A DNA stretch of 64,000 nucleotides, taken from the NCBI GenBank assembly GCA_963798985.1, contig CAWCVL010000001.1, forward strand, positions 1 through 64,000, in the 5' to 3' direction. Below are positions 18,759-27,670 of this stretch, piece after piece. The notes under the pieces are model-generated. The model saw nothing but the letters and a program-made list of their open reading frames with translations, did no database searches and was not told the DNA's origin. This stretch comes from JACCTU01 sp963798985. Lineage in GTDB: Bacteria; Actinomycetota; Thermoleophilia; Gaiellales; Gaiellaceae. How positions within the stretch are numbered: position 1 is the first letter of the stretch; every line of letters begins with the position of its first letter. The position numbers and the translations under genes are program-made.

Positions 18759-19229
18759 ATGGCGGTGAAGCCGATACCGAAGGGGTACCACACGATCACC
18801 CCGTATCTCGCAGTCGACGACGCGACGGGCGCGATCGAGTTCTACAAGCGGGCGTTCGGCGCGAAGGAACGCGTCCTCATGCCGATGCCCGGCGGCAAGG
18901 TCGGCCACGCCGAGCTCGAGATCGGAGACTCGCTGATCATGCTTTCCGATCCGTTCGAGCAGGCGCAGACCAAGACGCCGAAGACGATCGGCGGGACGAC
19001 CGTCGGGATCTTCATCTACTCGGAGGACGTCGACGAGACGTACAAGCAGGCGCTCGACGCCGGCGCGACGTCGAAGTCGGAGCCCGAGGACATGTTCTGG
19101 GGCGACCGGTTCGCCAGCGTGACCGATCCGTACGGGCACAACTGGCAGATCGCCACGCACGTCGAGGACGTCGCGCCGGAGGAGATCGACCGGCGCTCGA
19201 AAGAGATGTTCGCGACCACGACCGCGTGA
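18759..19229 (+). CDS. PhnB-like VOC family protein
   Basis: 156 residues. Single VOC domain of the PhnB type: ITPYLAVDDATGAIEFYKRA with FGAKERVLMPMPGGKVGHAE, then VGIFIYSEDVDETYKQAL and the closing DRFASVTDPYGHNWQIATH. The ATG at 18759 has GGAAGGAGG eight nt upstream and is preferred over an in-frame upstream ATG at 18705. The C-terminal tail DVAPEEIDRRSKEMFA is usual for this subgroup. Function not established for the family. It ends in a strong bidirectional terminator. Confidence 0.88.
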   Translation: MAVKPIPKGYHTITPYLAVDDATGAIEFYKRAFGAKERVLMPMPGGKVGHAELEIGDSLIMLSDPFEQAQTKTPKTIGGTTVGIFIYSEDVDETYKQALDAGATSKSEPEDMFWGDRFASVTDPYGHNWQIATHVEDVAPEEIDRRSKEMFATTTA

Positions 19230-19232
19230 GTC

Positions 19233-19263
19233 GAGGGGGCCGCAAGGCCCCCTCCTCTCTCTT
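19233..19263. terminator. Bidirectional terminator between the VOC and cyclase genes
   Basis: Perfect 9-bp stem GAGGGGGCC / GGCCCCCTC with a GCAA loop (19233-19254), followed on the plus strand by a pyrimidine run CTCTCTCTTTA. It lies between two convergent genes. Confidence 0.75.
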
Positions 19264-20645
19264 TACGTTCGCAGTGCCCGGGACCCGGTGGACTCGGCGA
19301 CATAGAGCCGCCAGAGATCCGGGACCCCTTTGAGCTCCCGCTCTCCTCGATCCGTGAACGAGAAGCCGCTTCCCGCGACGAGGTCCTTGACGGTCTGCGA
19401 GACGACGACCTCGCGTGGGCCGGCGACGCCGAGGAGACGCGCGCCGATAGTGACCGCCAGGCCGCCGGGCTTCCTGTCGATGATCTCGCACTCGCCGATA
19501 TGCACCCCGGCTCGCATCTCGAGGTCGAGGCCGGCGACACGCTCGGCAACCTCGTGCGCGCAGTGGATGGCGCGCGCAGGCCCCGTGAAGCTGGCGAAGA
19601 AGCCGTCGCCGGCCGTGTCGTGCTCGGTGCCGCCCCAATGGGAGAGCGCATCGCGCACCAGCGAGTGATGAGCGAGCAGCAGCTCTCTCCAGCGGCGGTC
19701 CCCGAGCTCCGCTTGCTTTCGGGTCGAGTCGACGAGGTCCGTGAAGAGCACCGTGGCCAGCACCGTCGAAACGGTTTGCTGGCGCTCGAGACCGGCCAAC
19801 CCGCGAATGATCTCCATCACGGTCTCGCGCTGGAGCCCCGAGCGACCGGAGAGCACGTGCACCTTGGCGTTGGGCATGAGCGAGGCGACGTACTGGGCTT
19901 CCTCCACTTCGGTCGTGGCGTCACCTTCCCCGATGACGAGCGCCGTCGGCGCGTGCACGCTCGGGAGGATGTCCCGTACGTCGGTCTGCCACAAGATCTG
20001 CGTCAGCGCCTCGGCGACGTCGGGGCTCACGGTGTTCCGGGTGACGCGCGCGTAGCGCCGCATGAGCTCCTCATCCACCGTGAGCGTGTGCCGTTCGCCG
20101 TTCGGGATGCCGGCGCGCTGGGCGGCGCGGGACAGGGCTAGCTCGCGGGCGTAGTCCGTCGTGCCCCAGCTCGCCGCCTGCGCGAGAGCCGCCTCGAAAG
20201 CCTCCGGTCCTTGCCCCCACGGGTACTCGGGAGCCCAGGCGAGCCGCGCGCGCGGGTAGTTCCAGACGAGCCCGGACGTCCGGTCGGGATAGGTGGCCGC
20301 GAACAGCGCGTGCATCGCGCCGGTGGACGCTGCCGCCACGAGCACGGGCGCATCGGAACCGACCTCGTCGAGCACGCCGAGCAGGTCGGCGGCCCGGGTC
20401 TCGAGGTTCGGAGGAGGAACATTGCGCGTCGAGGTACCGCTTCCGCGCCGGTCGTGGACGATGAGGCGCGCGAACTCAGCGGTGTCGACGAGCCACTGAC
20501 CCCAATCCGGCTCGTCCCAGATCAGGTCGACGTTGCCTGCGAAGGCGTGGAAGTCCACCGCGACGTCGACCGGACCCGACCCAACGACCTGGTACGCGAT
20601 GTAGACGCCGTCCGCCGCCTTCGCGAATCGAGTCTCGTGAGTCAC
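19263..20645 (-). CDS. Alpha/beta-hydrolase fused to a class III adenylate/guanylate cyclase
   Basis: 460 residues from GTG 20645. Residues about 10-270 are an alpha/beta hydrolase: FARLIVHDRRGSGTST, then the nucleophile elbow LVAAASTGAMHALFAA. Residues about 285-455 are a class III cyclase: ATVLFTDLVDSTRKQAELGD with the metal Asp, then TEHDTAGDGFFASF with the second Asp, and MRAGVHIGECEI. This architecture is common in actinobacteria and may make cAMP in response to a small ligand bound by the hydrolase-like part. The open frame extends upstream into the neighbouring gene, but the GTG matches the start of related proteins. A cyclic-nucleotide-binding protein is encoded 4 kb away. Confidence 0.85.
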   Translation of the reverse strand: MTHETRFAKAADGVYIAYQVVGSGPVDVAVDFHAFAGNVDLIWDEPDWGQWLVDTAEFARLIVHDRRGSGTSTRNVPPPNLETRAADLLGVLDEVGSDAPVLVAAASTGAMHALFAATYPDRTSGLVWNYPRARLAWAPEYPWGQGPEAFEAALAQAASWGTTDYARELALSRAAQRAGIPNGERHTLTVDEELMRRYARVTRNTVSPDVAEALTQILWQTDVRDILPSVHAPTALVIGEGDATTEVEEAQYVASLMPNAKVHVLSGRSGLQRETVMEIIRGLAGLERQQTVSTVLATVLFTDLVDSTRKQAELGDRRWRELLLAHHSLVRDALSHWGGTEHDTAGDGFFASFTGPARAIHCAHEVAERVAGLDLEMRAGVHIGECEIIDRKPGGLAVTIGARLLGVAGPREVVVSQTVKDLVAGSGFSFTDRGERELKGVPDLWRLYVAESTGSRALRT

Positions 20646-20677
20646 CTCAACTCGACGAGCGGTCCCAGGCCCGTCGG

Positions 20678-21346
20678 CTACGCCGCTGCGGTGACGCGCG
20701 GGGCGAACGTCAGCACTCGGAAGCAGCGCTCGAACACGCGCTCGATCGCCCTCGACGCGCGCGCGGCCGCTCTTGACCGCGTCCTTCGGCTCGAGCTGGC
20801 CCGCGCAGAGCAGGAAGAAGGTCTCCGGGTCGGTCTCGACCACCAGGTCGGCGTCCGCCGCGGCGCCGCACGACGGCTCGAGCACGCCGTCGACGATCCG
20901 CGCGGTGAAGACGTCCTCGCCGATCTTCAGCACGTACGTCTCCGTCAGGCCGCGCGCCTCGTCGGCGTTGAAGACCGCCGGCAGCGCGTTCAGGCCCCAC
21001 TCCTCGTAGAGGTCGTCCTTGCTTCGTCGGCGGGCCGAGCGAGCGCGCGCCCCAGCGGGCCAGCGCGTAGAGCGCCTCCTCGAGGCCCGCGGCCGTACTC
21101 GGTCAGCTCGTAGACGGTCGAGGCCGCCGGCGGCGGGAGCTTGCGCTTCTCGACGATCCCGCCCTCCTCGAGGTCCTTGAGGCGGCTGGCCAGGATGTTC
21201 GTGCCGATCCCCGGCAGGCCCCCGGCCAGGTCTGTGTACCGCTTGGGGCCCCGGAGGAGCTCCCGGACGATCAGCAGCGACCACCGCTCCCCGACCAGCG
21301 AGAGGGCATGGGCCATCGGGCAGTACTGGTCGTAGTGCTTGGTCAC
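20678..21346 (-). CDS. HxlR-type regulator with C-terminal SCP2-like domain, two frameshifts
   Basis: About 222 codons when read through frame switches near 21090 (an extra G in the GGGCC of GCGGGCCTC) and 20750. The N-terminal half is an HxlR winged helix: YCPMAHALSLVGERWSLLIV, then RYTDLAGGLPGIGTNILASR with LKDLEEGGIVEKRKL. After the first switch the frame gives EEALYALARWGA, then an SCP2-like ligand domain with FTARIVDGVLEPSCGAAADA. After the second it ends FRVLTFAPRVTAAA. Length is restored exactly to a multiple of three. It is divergent from the MFS exporter and probably represses it. Confidence 0.75.
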
Positions 21347-21353
21347 CAGCCGG

Positions 21354-21381
21354 ATACTAGCAGGAAACTTTCTTTCGGCAA
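21354..21381 (-). promoter_or_regulatory. Promoter of the HxlR gene
   Basis: Minus strand: -35 TTGCCG (21381-21376), 16-nt spacer, -10 TAGTAT (21359-21354). The ATG is at 21346, so the transcript is leaderless or nearly so. Confidence 0.55.
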
Positions 21382-21409
21382 GGGGAAGATTGCTTTTTGC
21401 AAGCGCGTC

Positions 21410-21445
21410 CTGTAGGTTGGCAAGTCGATTCTGCAGGTTGGCAAT
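21410..21445 (+). promoter_or_regulatory. Direct repeats between HxlR and MFS genes, probable operator
   Basis: CTGTAGGTTGGCAAG (21410-21424) and CTGCAGGTTGGCAAT (21431-21445) are near-identical and exactly 21 bp apart, two helical turns. They lie upstream of the exporter gene and behind the HxlR promoter. This fits a dimeric winged-helix regulator binding one face of the DNA. Confidence 0.6.
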
Positions 21446-21486
21446 CGTCTAGTACCCGACACGTAGTCGAACGAAAGGATTCATCC

Positions 21487-22932
21487 ATGATCGCAACGGC
21501 TCGACGGAAGTGGTTCGCACTCGCACTGCTCCTCGGCGTCCAGTTCATGGTCGTGCTCGACATCGCGATCGTGAACGTCGCCCTTCCGTCCATCCAGACC
21601 GACCTCGGGTTCTCGCAGGAGAACCTCCAGTGGGTCGTGAGCGCCTACGCGCTCTTCTTCGGCGGCTTCCTCCTGCTCGGCGGGCGGGTCTCCGACATCG
21701 TCGGCCGGCGCCGCGTGTTCATCGCCGGACTGATCGTCTTCACCGGCGCGTCGCTCCTCTCCGGGCTCGCCTGGAGCGAAGGCGCGCTGATCGGCGCGCG
21801 CGCGCTGCAGGGGCTCGGCGCGGCGATGATCACGCCCGCGGCGCTCTCGATCCTCAGCACGACGTTCGCCGAAGGCAAGGAGCGGAACGCCGCACTCGGC
21901 GCCTGGGGCGCGGTCGGCGCGTTCGGCGCCGTCGCCGGCGTGCTGCTCGGCGGCGTGCTGACCGACTGGCTCAGCTGGGAGTGGATCTTCTTCGTCAACA
22001 TCCCCGTCGGCGTGCTGGGCCTCGTGCTCGCGCCGATCCTGCTCACCGAGAGCCGCGACGCGCGCGTCAAGAGCTTCGACGTGCCCGGCGCGGTGCTCGT
22101 CACGAGCGGGCTCGTCGTGCTCGTCTACGCGCTCACGCGCGGCAACCACTACGGCTGGAGCTCGGTCGAGACGATCGGACTCTTCACGACTCGCGCGGCG
22201 TGCTGCTCGGCGCGCTTCCTCGTCTGGGAGTCGCGGACGGCCGAGCCGCTGATGCCGTTCTCGATCTTCCGGCTGCGCACGCTCGTCGGTGCGAACGTCG
22301 CCGGGCTGATCCTCGGGACGGCGCTCTTCTCGATGTTCCTCATGCTCACGCTCTACATGCAGCAGGTGCTCGACTACTCGCCCATGCGGACCGGCGTCGG
22401 CTACCTCGCGGTGGCGGGCACGGCGATCGTCTGGTCGGGGGTCGCGGCGCAGCTCGTGAATCGCGTCGGCGTCAAGCCGGTGCTCGTCGCGGGGATGACG
22501 TTCATGTCCGCGGGGCTGCTGTACTTCACGCAGGTGTCGGTCGACGGCTCGTACCTCGGCGACCTCCTCCCCGGGTTCCTGCTGATCTCGATCGGGATGG
22601 GCTTCTCGTTCGTGCCGATCTCGATCGCGGCGCTCGCGGGAGTGCACCCGTCCGAGGCGGGCCTCGCGTCGGGGCTGATCAACACCTCGCAGCAGATCGG
22701 CGGCGCGCTCGGCATCGCCGTGCTCTCCGCGCGTCGCGAGCGTCGGCGACGAACGACGCGCTCGCGTCCGGCTCGACTGCTCCCGTCGCGCTGACCGACG
22801 GCTTCCAGGCGGCGTTCTACGGCGCCGCTGCGGTCGCGCTCGTCGGCGTGCTCGTCGCGCTCGTTCGTCGTGCGCGGCGAGGACCTCGTCGAGGAGCAGG
22901 CGGAAGCGGTTCCTGCGCTCGAGGCGGCCTAG
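21487..22932 (+). CDS. MFS drug exporter, DHA2 (14-TMS) family, frameshifted near the end
   Basis: About 480 codons. It opens MIATARRKWFALALLLGVQF, followed by MVVLDIAIVNVALPSIQTDL, the typical first helix of EmrB/QacA exporters. Motif A-like GGRVSDIVGRRRVFIAG and motif C-like GAVAGVLLGGVLTDWLSWEW follow. A local pair of compensating shifts near 22185 garbles one helix. Frame switches near 22735 and 22865 are needed to reach the natural end VEEQAEAVPALEAA at 22932. Proton-driven export of toxic compounds is likely. Divergent from the HxlR regulator, with paired repeats between. Confidence 0.82.
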
Positions 22933-22944
22933 GCTCTCGGTTCG

Positions 22945-22985
22945 ACGGCGATCAGGGCGCGCCCTCCGCGTGCCCTGATCGTCGT
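22945..22985. terminator. Bidirectional terminator between exporter and repeat-protein genes
   Basis: Long near-perfect hairpin: ACGGCGATCAGGGCGCGC pairs with GCGTGCCCTGATCGTCGT with only two G-T wobbles, loop CCTCC. It sits in the gap between two convergent stop codons. Confidence 0.75.
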
Positions 22986-22991
22986 GTTCCG

Positions 22992-23999
22992 TCAGGCGGG
23001 CGCTGGGCCGCCGCGCTGCCGCCGCGTGGCGAAGCCGGCCGCGGTGATCAGCAGGCCGAGTCCCGCCAGGCCGCCGGCGACCGCTGCGGTCGTCGCGTCG
23101 ACGGCGGGCATGTCGATCGAGATGCCACCGTCGTCGGCCGAGGCGGCCGGAACGGGTGCGATTCCTCGTGCGACGAGGGTCGCCTCGTCGTGCGAGGCCG
23201 GAACCGCCGGCCTGACCCCGCGCTCGATGAGCGTCGCCTCGTCGTGCGAGGCCACGAGCGTCGGCTCGATCCCACGCGCCGCCAACGTCGCCTCATCATG
23301 CGAAGCGACCAGCGCCGGCTCGATCCCACGCGCCGCCAACGTCGCCTCGTCATGCGAAGCCACCAGCGCCGGCTCGATCCCACGCGCCGCCAACGTCGCC
23401 TCGTCATGCGAAGCCACCAGCGCCGGCTCGATCCCACGCGCCGCCAACGTCGCCTCATCATGCGAAGCCACGATCGGCGACTCGATCCCACGCGCCGCCA
23501 ACGTCGCCTCATCATGCGAAGCCACGATCGGCGACTCGATCCCACGCGCCGCCAACGTCGCCTCGTCGTGGACGGCCAAGTACGACGGCGTGATCCCTCG
23601 TGCCGTCGAACCGGCCTCGTCGTGGATCGCAGCCGCGGCGCTCGACGCGCCGCCGACCGCCGCTGCCGCGGCGACCGACAGGACGAGCGCCTTGTCGCGG
23701 AAGCCGTGCATCTCCACGTCGGACTCGTCGAGAGCACTCTCGAGCTCGTCGCGCTTGAACGCGAGCGTGACCGTCGGTCCCGCCGTGGCCGCCAGTAGCC
23801 GCTCGAGCTCGTCGCGGCTCCAGGTGACGGCGACGTCTGCCTTGTCGTCGCTCTCTGGCCGAGTGAGCTCGAGGAACAGCTCCGCAGGCTCCTCCGATGT
23901 CAACGCCGCAGCAAACTCCGTGCGGGGGATCGTTGCCGTGATTCCGTCGGAGAAGTCACGGATGTCGACGAGCGTAGCCTGCCTGCTCGTCATCTCCAT
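22992..23999 (-). CDS. Membrane protein with nine 18-residue HDEATLAARGIEPALVAS repeats
   Basis: 335 residues. Three parts are seen. Residues 1-100 are a polar region with two similar RDELE-containing stretches (SRDELERLLAATAGPTVTLA and FKRDELESALDE). Residues about 103-125 are a hydrophobic Ala-rich segment (KALVLSVAAAAAVGGASSAA). Residues 126-287 are nine tandem 18-residue units, each starting HDEA and containing RGI or RGV. A second hydrophobic segment lies at about 300-322, with a basic ATRRQRGG tail. The repeats would lie between two membrane segments, probably outside the cell. I do not recognise the family. His, Asp and Glu at fixed positions could bind metal, but that is a guess. The gene is isolated between terminators and gaps. 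Confidence 0.75.
   Translation of the reverse strand: MEMTSRQATLVDIRDFSDGITATIPRTEFAAALTSEEPAELFLELTRPESDDKADVAVTWSRDELERLLAATAGPTVTLAFKRDELESALDESDVEMHGFRDKALVLSVAAAAAVGGASSAAAAIHDEAGSTARGITPSYLAVHDEATLAARGIESPIVASHDEATLAARGIESPIVASHDEATLAARGIEPALVASHDEATLAARGIEPALVASHDEATLAARGIEPALVASHDEATLAARGIEPTLVASHDEATLIERGVRPAVPASHDEATLVARGIAPVPAASADDGGISIDMPAVDATTAAVAGGLAGLGLLITAAGFATRRQRGGPAPA
23139..23624 (-). repeat. Nine tandem 54-bp coding repeats
   Basis: Each unit is 54 bp, encoding 18 residues. The central units are nearly identical at DNA level, with only a few third-position or GCGAC/GCCGG changes, while the outer two at each end have diverged. This pattern indicates recent expansion by slippage or unequal exchange, with selection keeping the frame. 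It is not a CRISPR array because there are no unique spacers. Confidence 0.9.
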
Positions 24000-24284
24000 G
24001 CGGACTCCTTTCGTGGGGCGCCCGAGTGGGCACCACGCCAGTCAAGACGGGCGGCCGGCTCTCGTTCTTCCCGCCGCCACGACGATTGTCGCACCGCGTG
24101 TCCGCGGTTACAACGGGCCTAGAGGCCTGATGTGAAACTCGCGCACCTCTGGCTGGCGGCCCAGACACGGCGCATCTGAGCCCGATCGTCCGAAGCCCGT
24201 ACTACCAGTACGAGCTCCGGCCGCTCGAACTCAGCTGCTTGGTCTGGCCCGTCCCCACAGGCACGTGAATTCCACATCACGCCT

Positions 24285-25280
24285 CTAGCCGTCCTCCTCC
24301 CGCCGGCGGGAGAGCGCGAGCTCGGCCAGCTCGTACTTGCTGATCTGCTCCGACTCCAGCACGACCACCCGGCACGGCGTCACCGCCCGCAGGGTCGCGG
24401 TGCGAGCCCCGCCCTCCACAGCCGCCCGCTCACCGAGGATCGCACCAGGGCCGACCTCGGCGACTGTCTCACCGTCGACCTCGACCTGGAAGACGCCGTC
24501 GAGCAGAACGAACACGTCGTCGCCCTCGGCCCCCTGCTCGACGAGCGTGTCCCCGGGCCCGAGCCTGCGCCGCGGCAGCTTGGCGTCGAGCTTCAGCACC
24601 GAGTCCGAGAGCTCCCGCTCGAGCTGCGTCTCGACCGCCGTCACGAAGGCCGGCGTGTCCTCGCCTCCCCACGGCGTGTTCTCGCCGTAGGACTCGCGGT
24701 ACCACTTCTCGAAGTCGATCGTCCCCGACTTCTCGACGAGCTGCCCCTCGTGGTCGTACAACCAATGCCGGGGGAACGGGCTCGCGCCCACGAGCGAGCC
24801 CTGCGAGCGCCCGTCGGCGTAGAGGATCAGCTCGAGCGTCGTCCACGCCGAGGCCGACGCGACCTGGAAGTACGGCTTGCCCCTTACGCGGCGCGGCGCG
24901 GGGAGGCCCATCCTCCCGCCTGCGGTCTGCACGAACCGGACCCAGCCGTCGCCGACCTCCGGCTCGGGCTGGATGAGCGGAAAGGCCACGGCCGGAAACG
25001 CCATCCGCGCCGGCCCGAGTCGCATCCGGGTGACGCCGAGCAGGCCGCGACCCTCGCTTCCATGGTCGACGATCTGCCCTTTCTGGACCTCGATCCAGCC
25101 GCGGAGCTCGTTCGCCTCGCGGAACGCGTCCTTCTTTTGGAGTTTGTCGAGATCGCCGAGGACGTCCGGCGGCGGCTCGTCATAGTGCGCGACGCCGAGC
25201 TCGAACGGCAGCTTCGGCATGCCCTCGACCGCCTCCGACGGGATCCAGGTGACCGAGGTCACTGCCGACTCGATGCGCAT
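24285..25280 (-). CDS. Protein with C-terminal cyclic-nucleotide-binding domain
   Basis: 331 residues. The last ~110 residues form a cNMP-binding beta barrel: RRLGPGDTLVEQGAEGDDVF, then LLDGVFQVEVDGETVAEVGP, and the phosphate-binding cassette GAILGERAAVEGGARTATLR with the conserved Glu and Arg-Thr-Ala. The first ~220 residues contain many Trp and Pro and no recognised family. There is no DNA-binding domain after the barrel, so this is a cNMP-gated effector rather than a Crp regulator. A class III cyclase is encoded 4 kb away at 19263-20645 and could supply the ligand, though the two are not in one operon. Confidence 0.8.
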   Translation of the reverse strand: MRIESAVTSVTWIPSEAVEGMPKLPFELGVAHYDEPPPDVLGDLDKLQKKDAFREANELRGWIEVQKGQIVDHGSEGRGLLGVTRMRLGPARMAFPAVAFPLIQPEPEVGDGWVRFVQTAGGRMGLPAPRRVRGKPYFQVASASAWTTLELILYADGRSQGSLVGASPFPRHWLYDHEGQLVEKSGTIDFEKWYRESYGENTPWGGEDTPAFVTAVETQLERELSDSVLKLDAKLPRRRLGPGDTLVEQGAEGDDVFVLLDGVFQVEVDGETVAEVGPGAILGERAAVEGGARTATLRAVTPCRVVVLESEQISKYELAELALSRRREEDG

Positions 25281-25453
25281 CGCGCCTCCTTCGCTCGACC
25301 CCGACGAGCCTATACCGCCGTTCTCACGGTGCCTAGGCGGGCCGCTCGACGACCGCCCGGCGCGGGGCTTCCTGCGACGCGAGGAACGCCGCGCGACGTC
25401 GACGTCGAACGTCTGGACGAGGGCGACCGCGCATGCTCACGCACGCGGCGGTC

Positions 25454-25886
25454 CTACCCCGAGAGAAGCTCGTCGAACGCAGGCGAGCCGAGCTCGACCA
25501 AGGGCAGCCGCGCCACGGCGACGAAATCCTTGTCCGCGCTGACGAACGCCCGCGCGTTCGCGGCAAGCGCGGCAGCAGAGAGAACCGCGTCGAATGCACC
25601 GAGCTCAGGAGTGGCGCTCGAACAGCGCCAGGCCTCGCTCGAGCTGTTCGCGGCCGACCAAGAGCAAGGGTGAGAAGAGCTCCGCGAAGTCGCGTGCGTG
25701 CGACGCGACTTCGGCGCGCGGTCGGCGCCTCGCGTGGATGTGCGTGAACTCCTGGATGACCTCGACTGTCGTCGTCGCCTCTACCGTGCCGGCCGCCACC
25801 GCTTCGACAAGGCGGGCGCTCGGTGCCCTCAGCGCGTGCTCGCCTCCAAGGGCGTACGCGAGCACGGGCGTGTCGACGACGATCAC
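25454..25886 (-). CDS. vapC: VapC-type PIN-domain toxin, one frameshift
   Basis: About 144 codons in two frames joined near 25612. The first part opens MIVVDTPVLAYALGGEHALR with the PIN Asp. It continues to ATTTVEVIQEFTHIHA with the conserved Glu. After the shift it reads PELGAFDAVLSAAALAANAR, then AFVSADKDFVAVARL with the remaining acidic residues, ending FDELLSG. PIN toxins cleave RNA, often tRNA or rRNA, when released from antitoxin. The ATG overlaps the vapB stop by 4 nt. As read, the protein would lack its last 50 residues and one active-site acid. Sequence error is as likely as inactivation. Confidence 0.8.
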
Positions 25887-26134
25887 CAGTCGCTCGCGCG
25901 CGCCTCGTCCAACTCTGCCTTCAACTCGTCCCAGTCGGGGAGCGGGATCGGTTCGGCGGCGAGAATCCGCTTCGCGGCGGCGCGCTTCTTCGCCAGGTCT
26001 GCGGGAAGGGCGACATCGATCGCCTCCCGGATGACCGCGGCCACTGAGGTCTTGCGCTCGCGGGCACGAGCCGCCACGCGCCGATACCGCTGCTCGTCAA
26101 GCAGGATCTGGAGTCGACGATCGTACATGTGCAT
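25883..26134 (-). CDS. vapB: VapB-type ribbon-helix-helix antitoxin
   Basis: 83 residues. It opens MHMYDRRLQILLDEQRYRRV, then ARARERKTSVAAVIREAIDV, a ribbon-helix-helix DNA-binding layout (residues 1-45). The C-terminal tail DWDELKAELDEARASDW is acidic, suited to wrapping the toxin. It overlaps vapC by 4 nt (ATGA). A palindrome-like GTGCATACATTAGCATGTG lies just upstream at about 26126-26145, a plausible autoregulatory operator. Confidence 0.85.
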   Translation of the reverse strand: MHMYDRRLQILLDEQRYRRVAARARERKTSVAAVIREAIDVALPADLAKKRAAAKRILAAEPIPLPDWDELKAELDEARASDW

Positions 26135-26168
26135 ACATTAGCATGTGTAGGATCTGAGGCTCCGCCCA

Positions 26169-26381
26169 TCACGGGCGGGAGAATCCCCGTCGCCGAGGCG
26201 GCGTGTCCTCGAGCGCGGGCGCCGGGTGGCCGTTCTCGCGCCGGAGGCGCTCGATCAGCTCCGACGCGGCCGCGCCCGAGGGCGGGAACTCCTCCCCCAG
26301 TCGCTCGCAGAGCGCCGCGGCCAGGGCGTAGACCTGGCGGACGGTCGGCCTCCGATCCCCGAGCCGGGCGGGAGCGTCCAC
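26169..26381 (-). CDS. Small conserved-looking protein
   Basis: 70 residues. The core RRPTVRQVYALAAALCERLG, followed by EEFPPSGAAASELIERLR, resembles short proteins that recur in actinobacteria. It is mostly helical, with an Arg/Pro-rich ending. No function is known to me. It is preceded on the minus strand by nothing obvious and followed by vapB after 34 nt, so it might be transcribed with the VapBC pair. Confidence 0.55.
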   Translation of the reverse strand: MDAPARLGDRRPTVRQVYALAAALCERLGEEFPPSGAAASELIERLRRENGHPAPALEDTPPRRRGFSRP

Positions 26382-26541
26382 GCGCTCATGGAACCCGACG
26401 GCGGGCGAACGCCGTGTGCCAACTCTGCAACAAGAAAAGCGCCGAGGCGTCGCAGCGAGTGCTCTGCCGGCTGACGTCGCCCTTGCGGGTTTCGCCTACT
26501 GGCCAAGCTCGTCGCCGCGCCGGTCTCGGCGCTCGACGAGT

Positions 26542-27653
26542 ATGACACCTCCCGTGACGAGCGCAAAACGACCGCACCGGCTCGAACGGCTGCCACAGCA
26601 GTACTTCACGGCGCTGCTCGCGCGCGTCTCCGCGGAGGCGGCGAAGGACGGCGAGCCGCTCGTCAACTTCGGCCGCGGGAACCCCGAAGTCGGGCCGCCG
26701 GCGCACGTGATCGAGGCGGCGCAGCGGGCGGCAGCGGACGAGCGCTCGCACGGCTACCCCGAGTTCCGCGGCATGCCGGAGCTGAAGGAGGCGGTCGCCG
26801 CGCGCTACCGCGACGTGTACGGCGTCGAGCTCGACCCCGCGCGCGAGGTCGCGGTCGTTCCCGGCACGAAGACGGCGCTCGTCGAGCTCAGTCTTGTCCT
26901 CGCAGAGCGCGGCGACACCATCCTCCTCCCCGACCCGGGCTACCCGGACTACTTCTCTGCGGTCGCGCTCGCCGACGCGACGCTCGGGTCGTTCTCGCCC
27001 ACCGAGCCCGAGCTCGGCCAAGCCGCAAGTCATCTACCTGAACTACCCCTCGAACCCGTGCGCCGTCGTTGCCCCTGACGGCGTGTTCGCCGCGGCGGTC
27101 GAGCACGGTGCCTTCGTCGTCCACGACTTCGCCTACGGCGACCTCGTCTTCGACGGACGCGCACCGGCAGAGCTTCCTCGCCACTCCCGGCGCGAAGGAC
27201 GTGGGCGTCGAGCTCTTCTCGATGTCGAAGTCGTACGGGATGGCCGGCTGGCGCCTCGGGTTCGTCGTCGGCAACGCCGAGATCGTCGAGCGAATCAACC
27301 TGCTCCAGGACCACAACCGGGCGGGCGTCTTCCGCGCCGTGCAGGAGGCTGGGATCGCGGCGCTGACCGGGCCGCAGGACTCCGTCGAGGAGCGCCGCGC
27401 CCGCTACGAGGCCCGCCGCGACCGCGTACTCGAGGCGCTGCCGCTCCGCGCGATCAGCGAGGGGACGTTCTACGTCTGGCTCGAGCTGCCGGAAGGGCTG
27501 ACCGCCGAGCGGCTCCTCACCGAGCAGCGCCTTGCGCTCGCCCCGGGCGAAGGCTTCGGCCTGGCCGGGGAGGGCTGGGCGCGAATCTCGCTCGCGACCA
27601 GCGACGACGCCGTCGAGCTCGGCCTCGAACGGCTCTTGCGCGCCCTGGTTTGA
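26542..27653 (+). CDS. Class I/II PLP aminotransferase (diaminopimelate-aminotransferase-like), two frameshifts
   Basis: About 370 codons. ATG at 26542. N-terminal part: LVNFGRGNPEVGPPAHVIEA, then VAVVPGTKTALVELSLVLAE and DTILLPDPGYPDYFSAVALA. A switch near 27017 leads to QVIYLNYPSNPCAVVAPDGV and FVVHDFAYGDLVFDG. A second near 27170 leads to the PLP-lysine motif FSMSKSYGMAGWRLGFVVG. The end GEGWARISLATSDDAVELGL is typical. Substrate probably an amino acid of the aspartate or lysine family. The next gene begins 17 nt later. Confidence 0.82.
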
Positions 27654-27670
27654 AGCCATACCCTGCACCC

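Noticed and set aside
19263..21284. One 673-codon protein joining HxlR-SCP2 and the hydrolase-cyclase
   Set aside because: The join depends on a frame that lacks the natural end FRVLTFAPRVTAAA of the regulator; correcting a second indel restores a stop at 20678 and two separate genes.
23139..23624. Tandem 54-bp units considered as a CRISPR array
   Set aside because: Units are contiguous, without unique spacers, and encode an in-frame repeat protein.
24000..24284. Possible small gene or inverted repeat in the gap before the cNMP-binding gene
   Set aside because: Only short, imperfect matches such as GATGTGAA against TTCCACATC were seen, with no coherent frame or stem.
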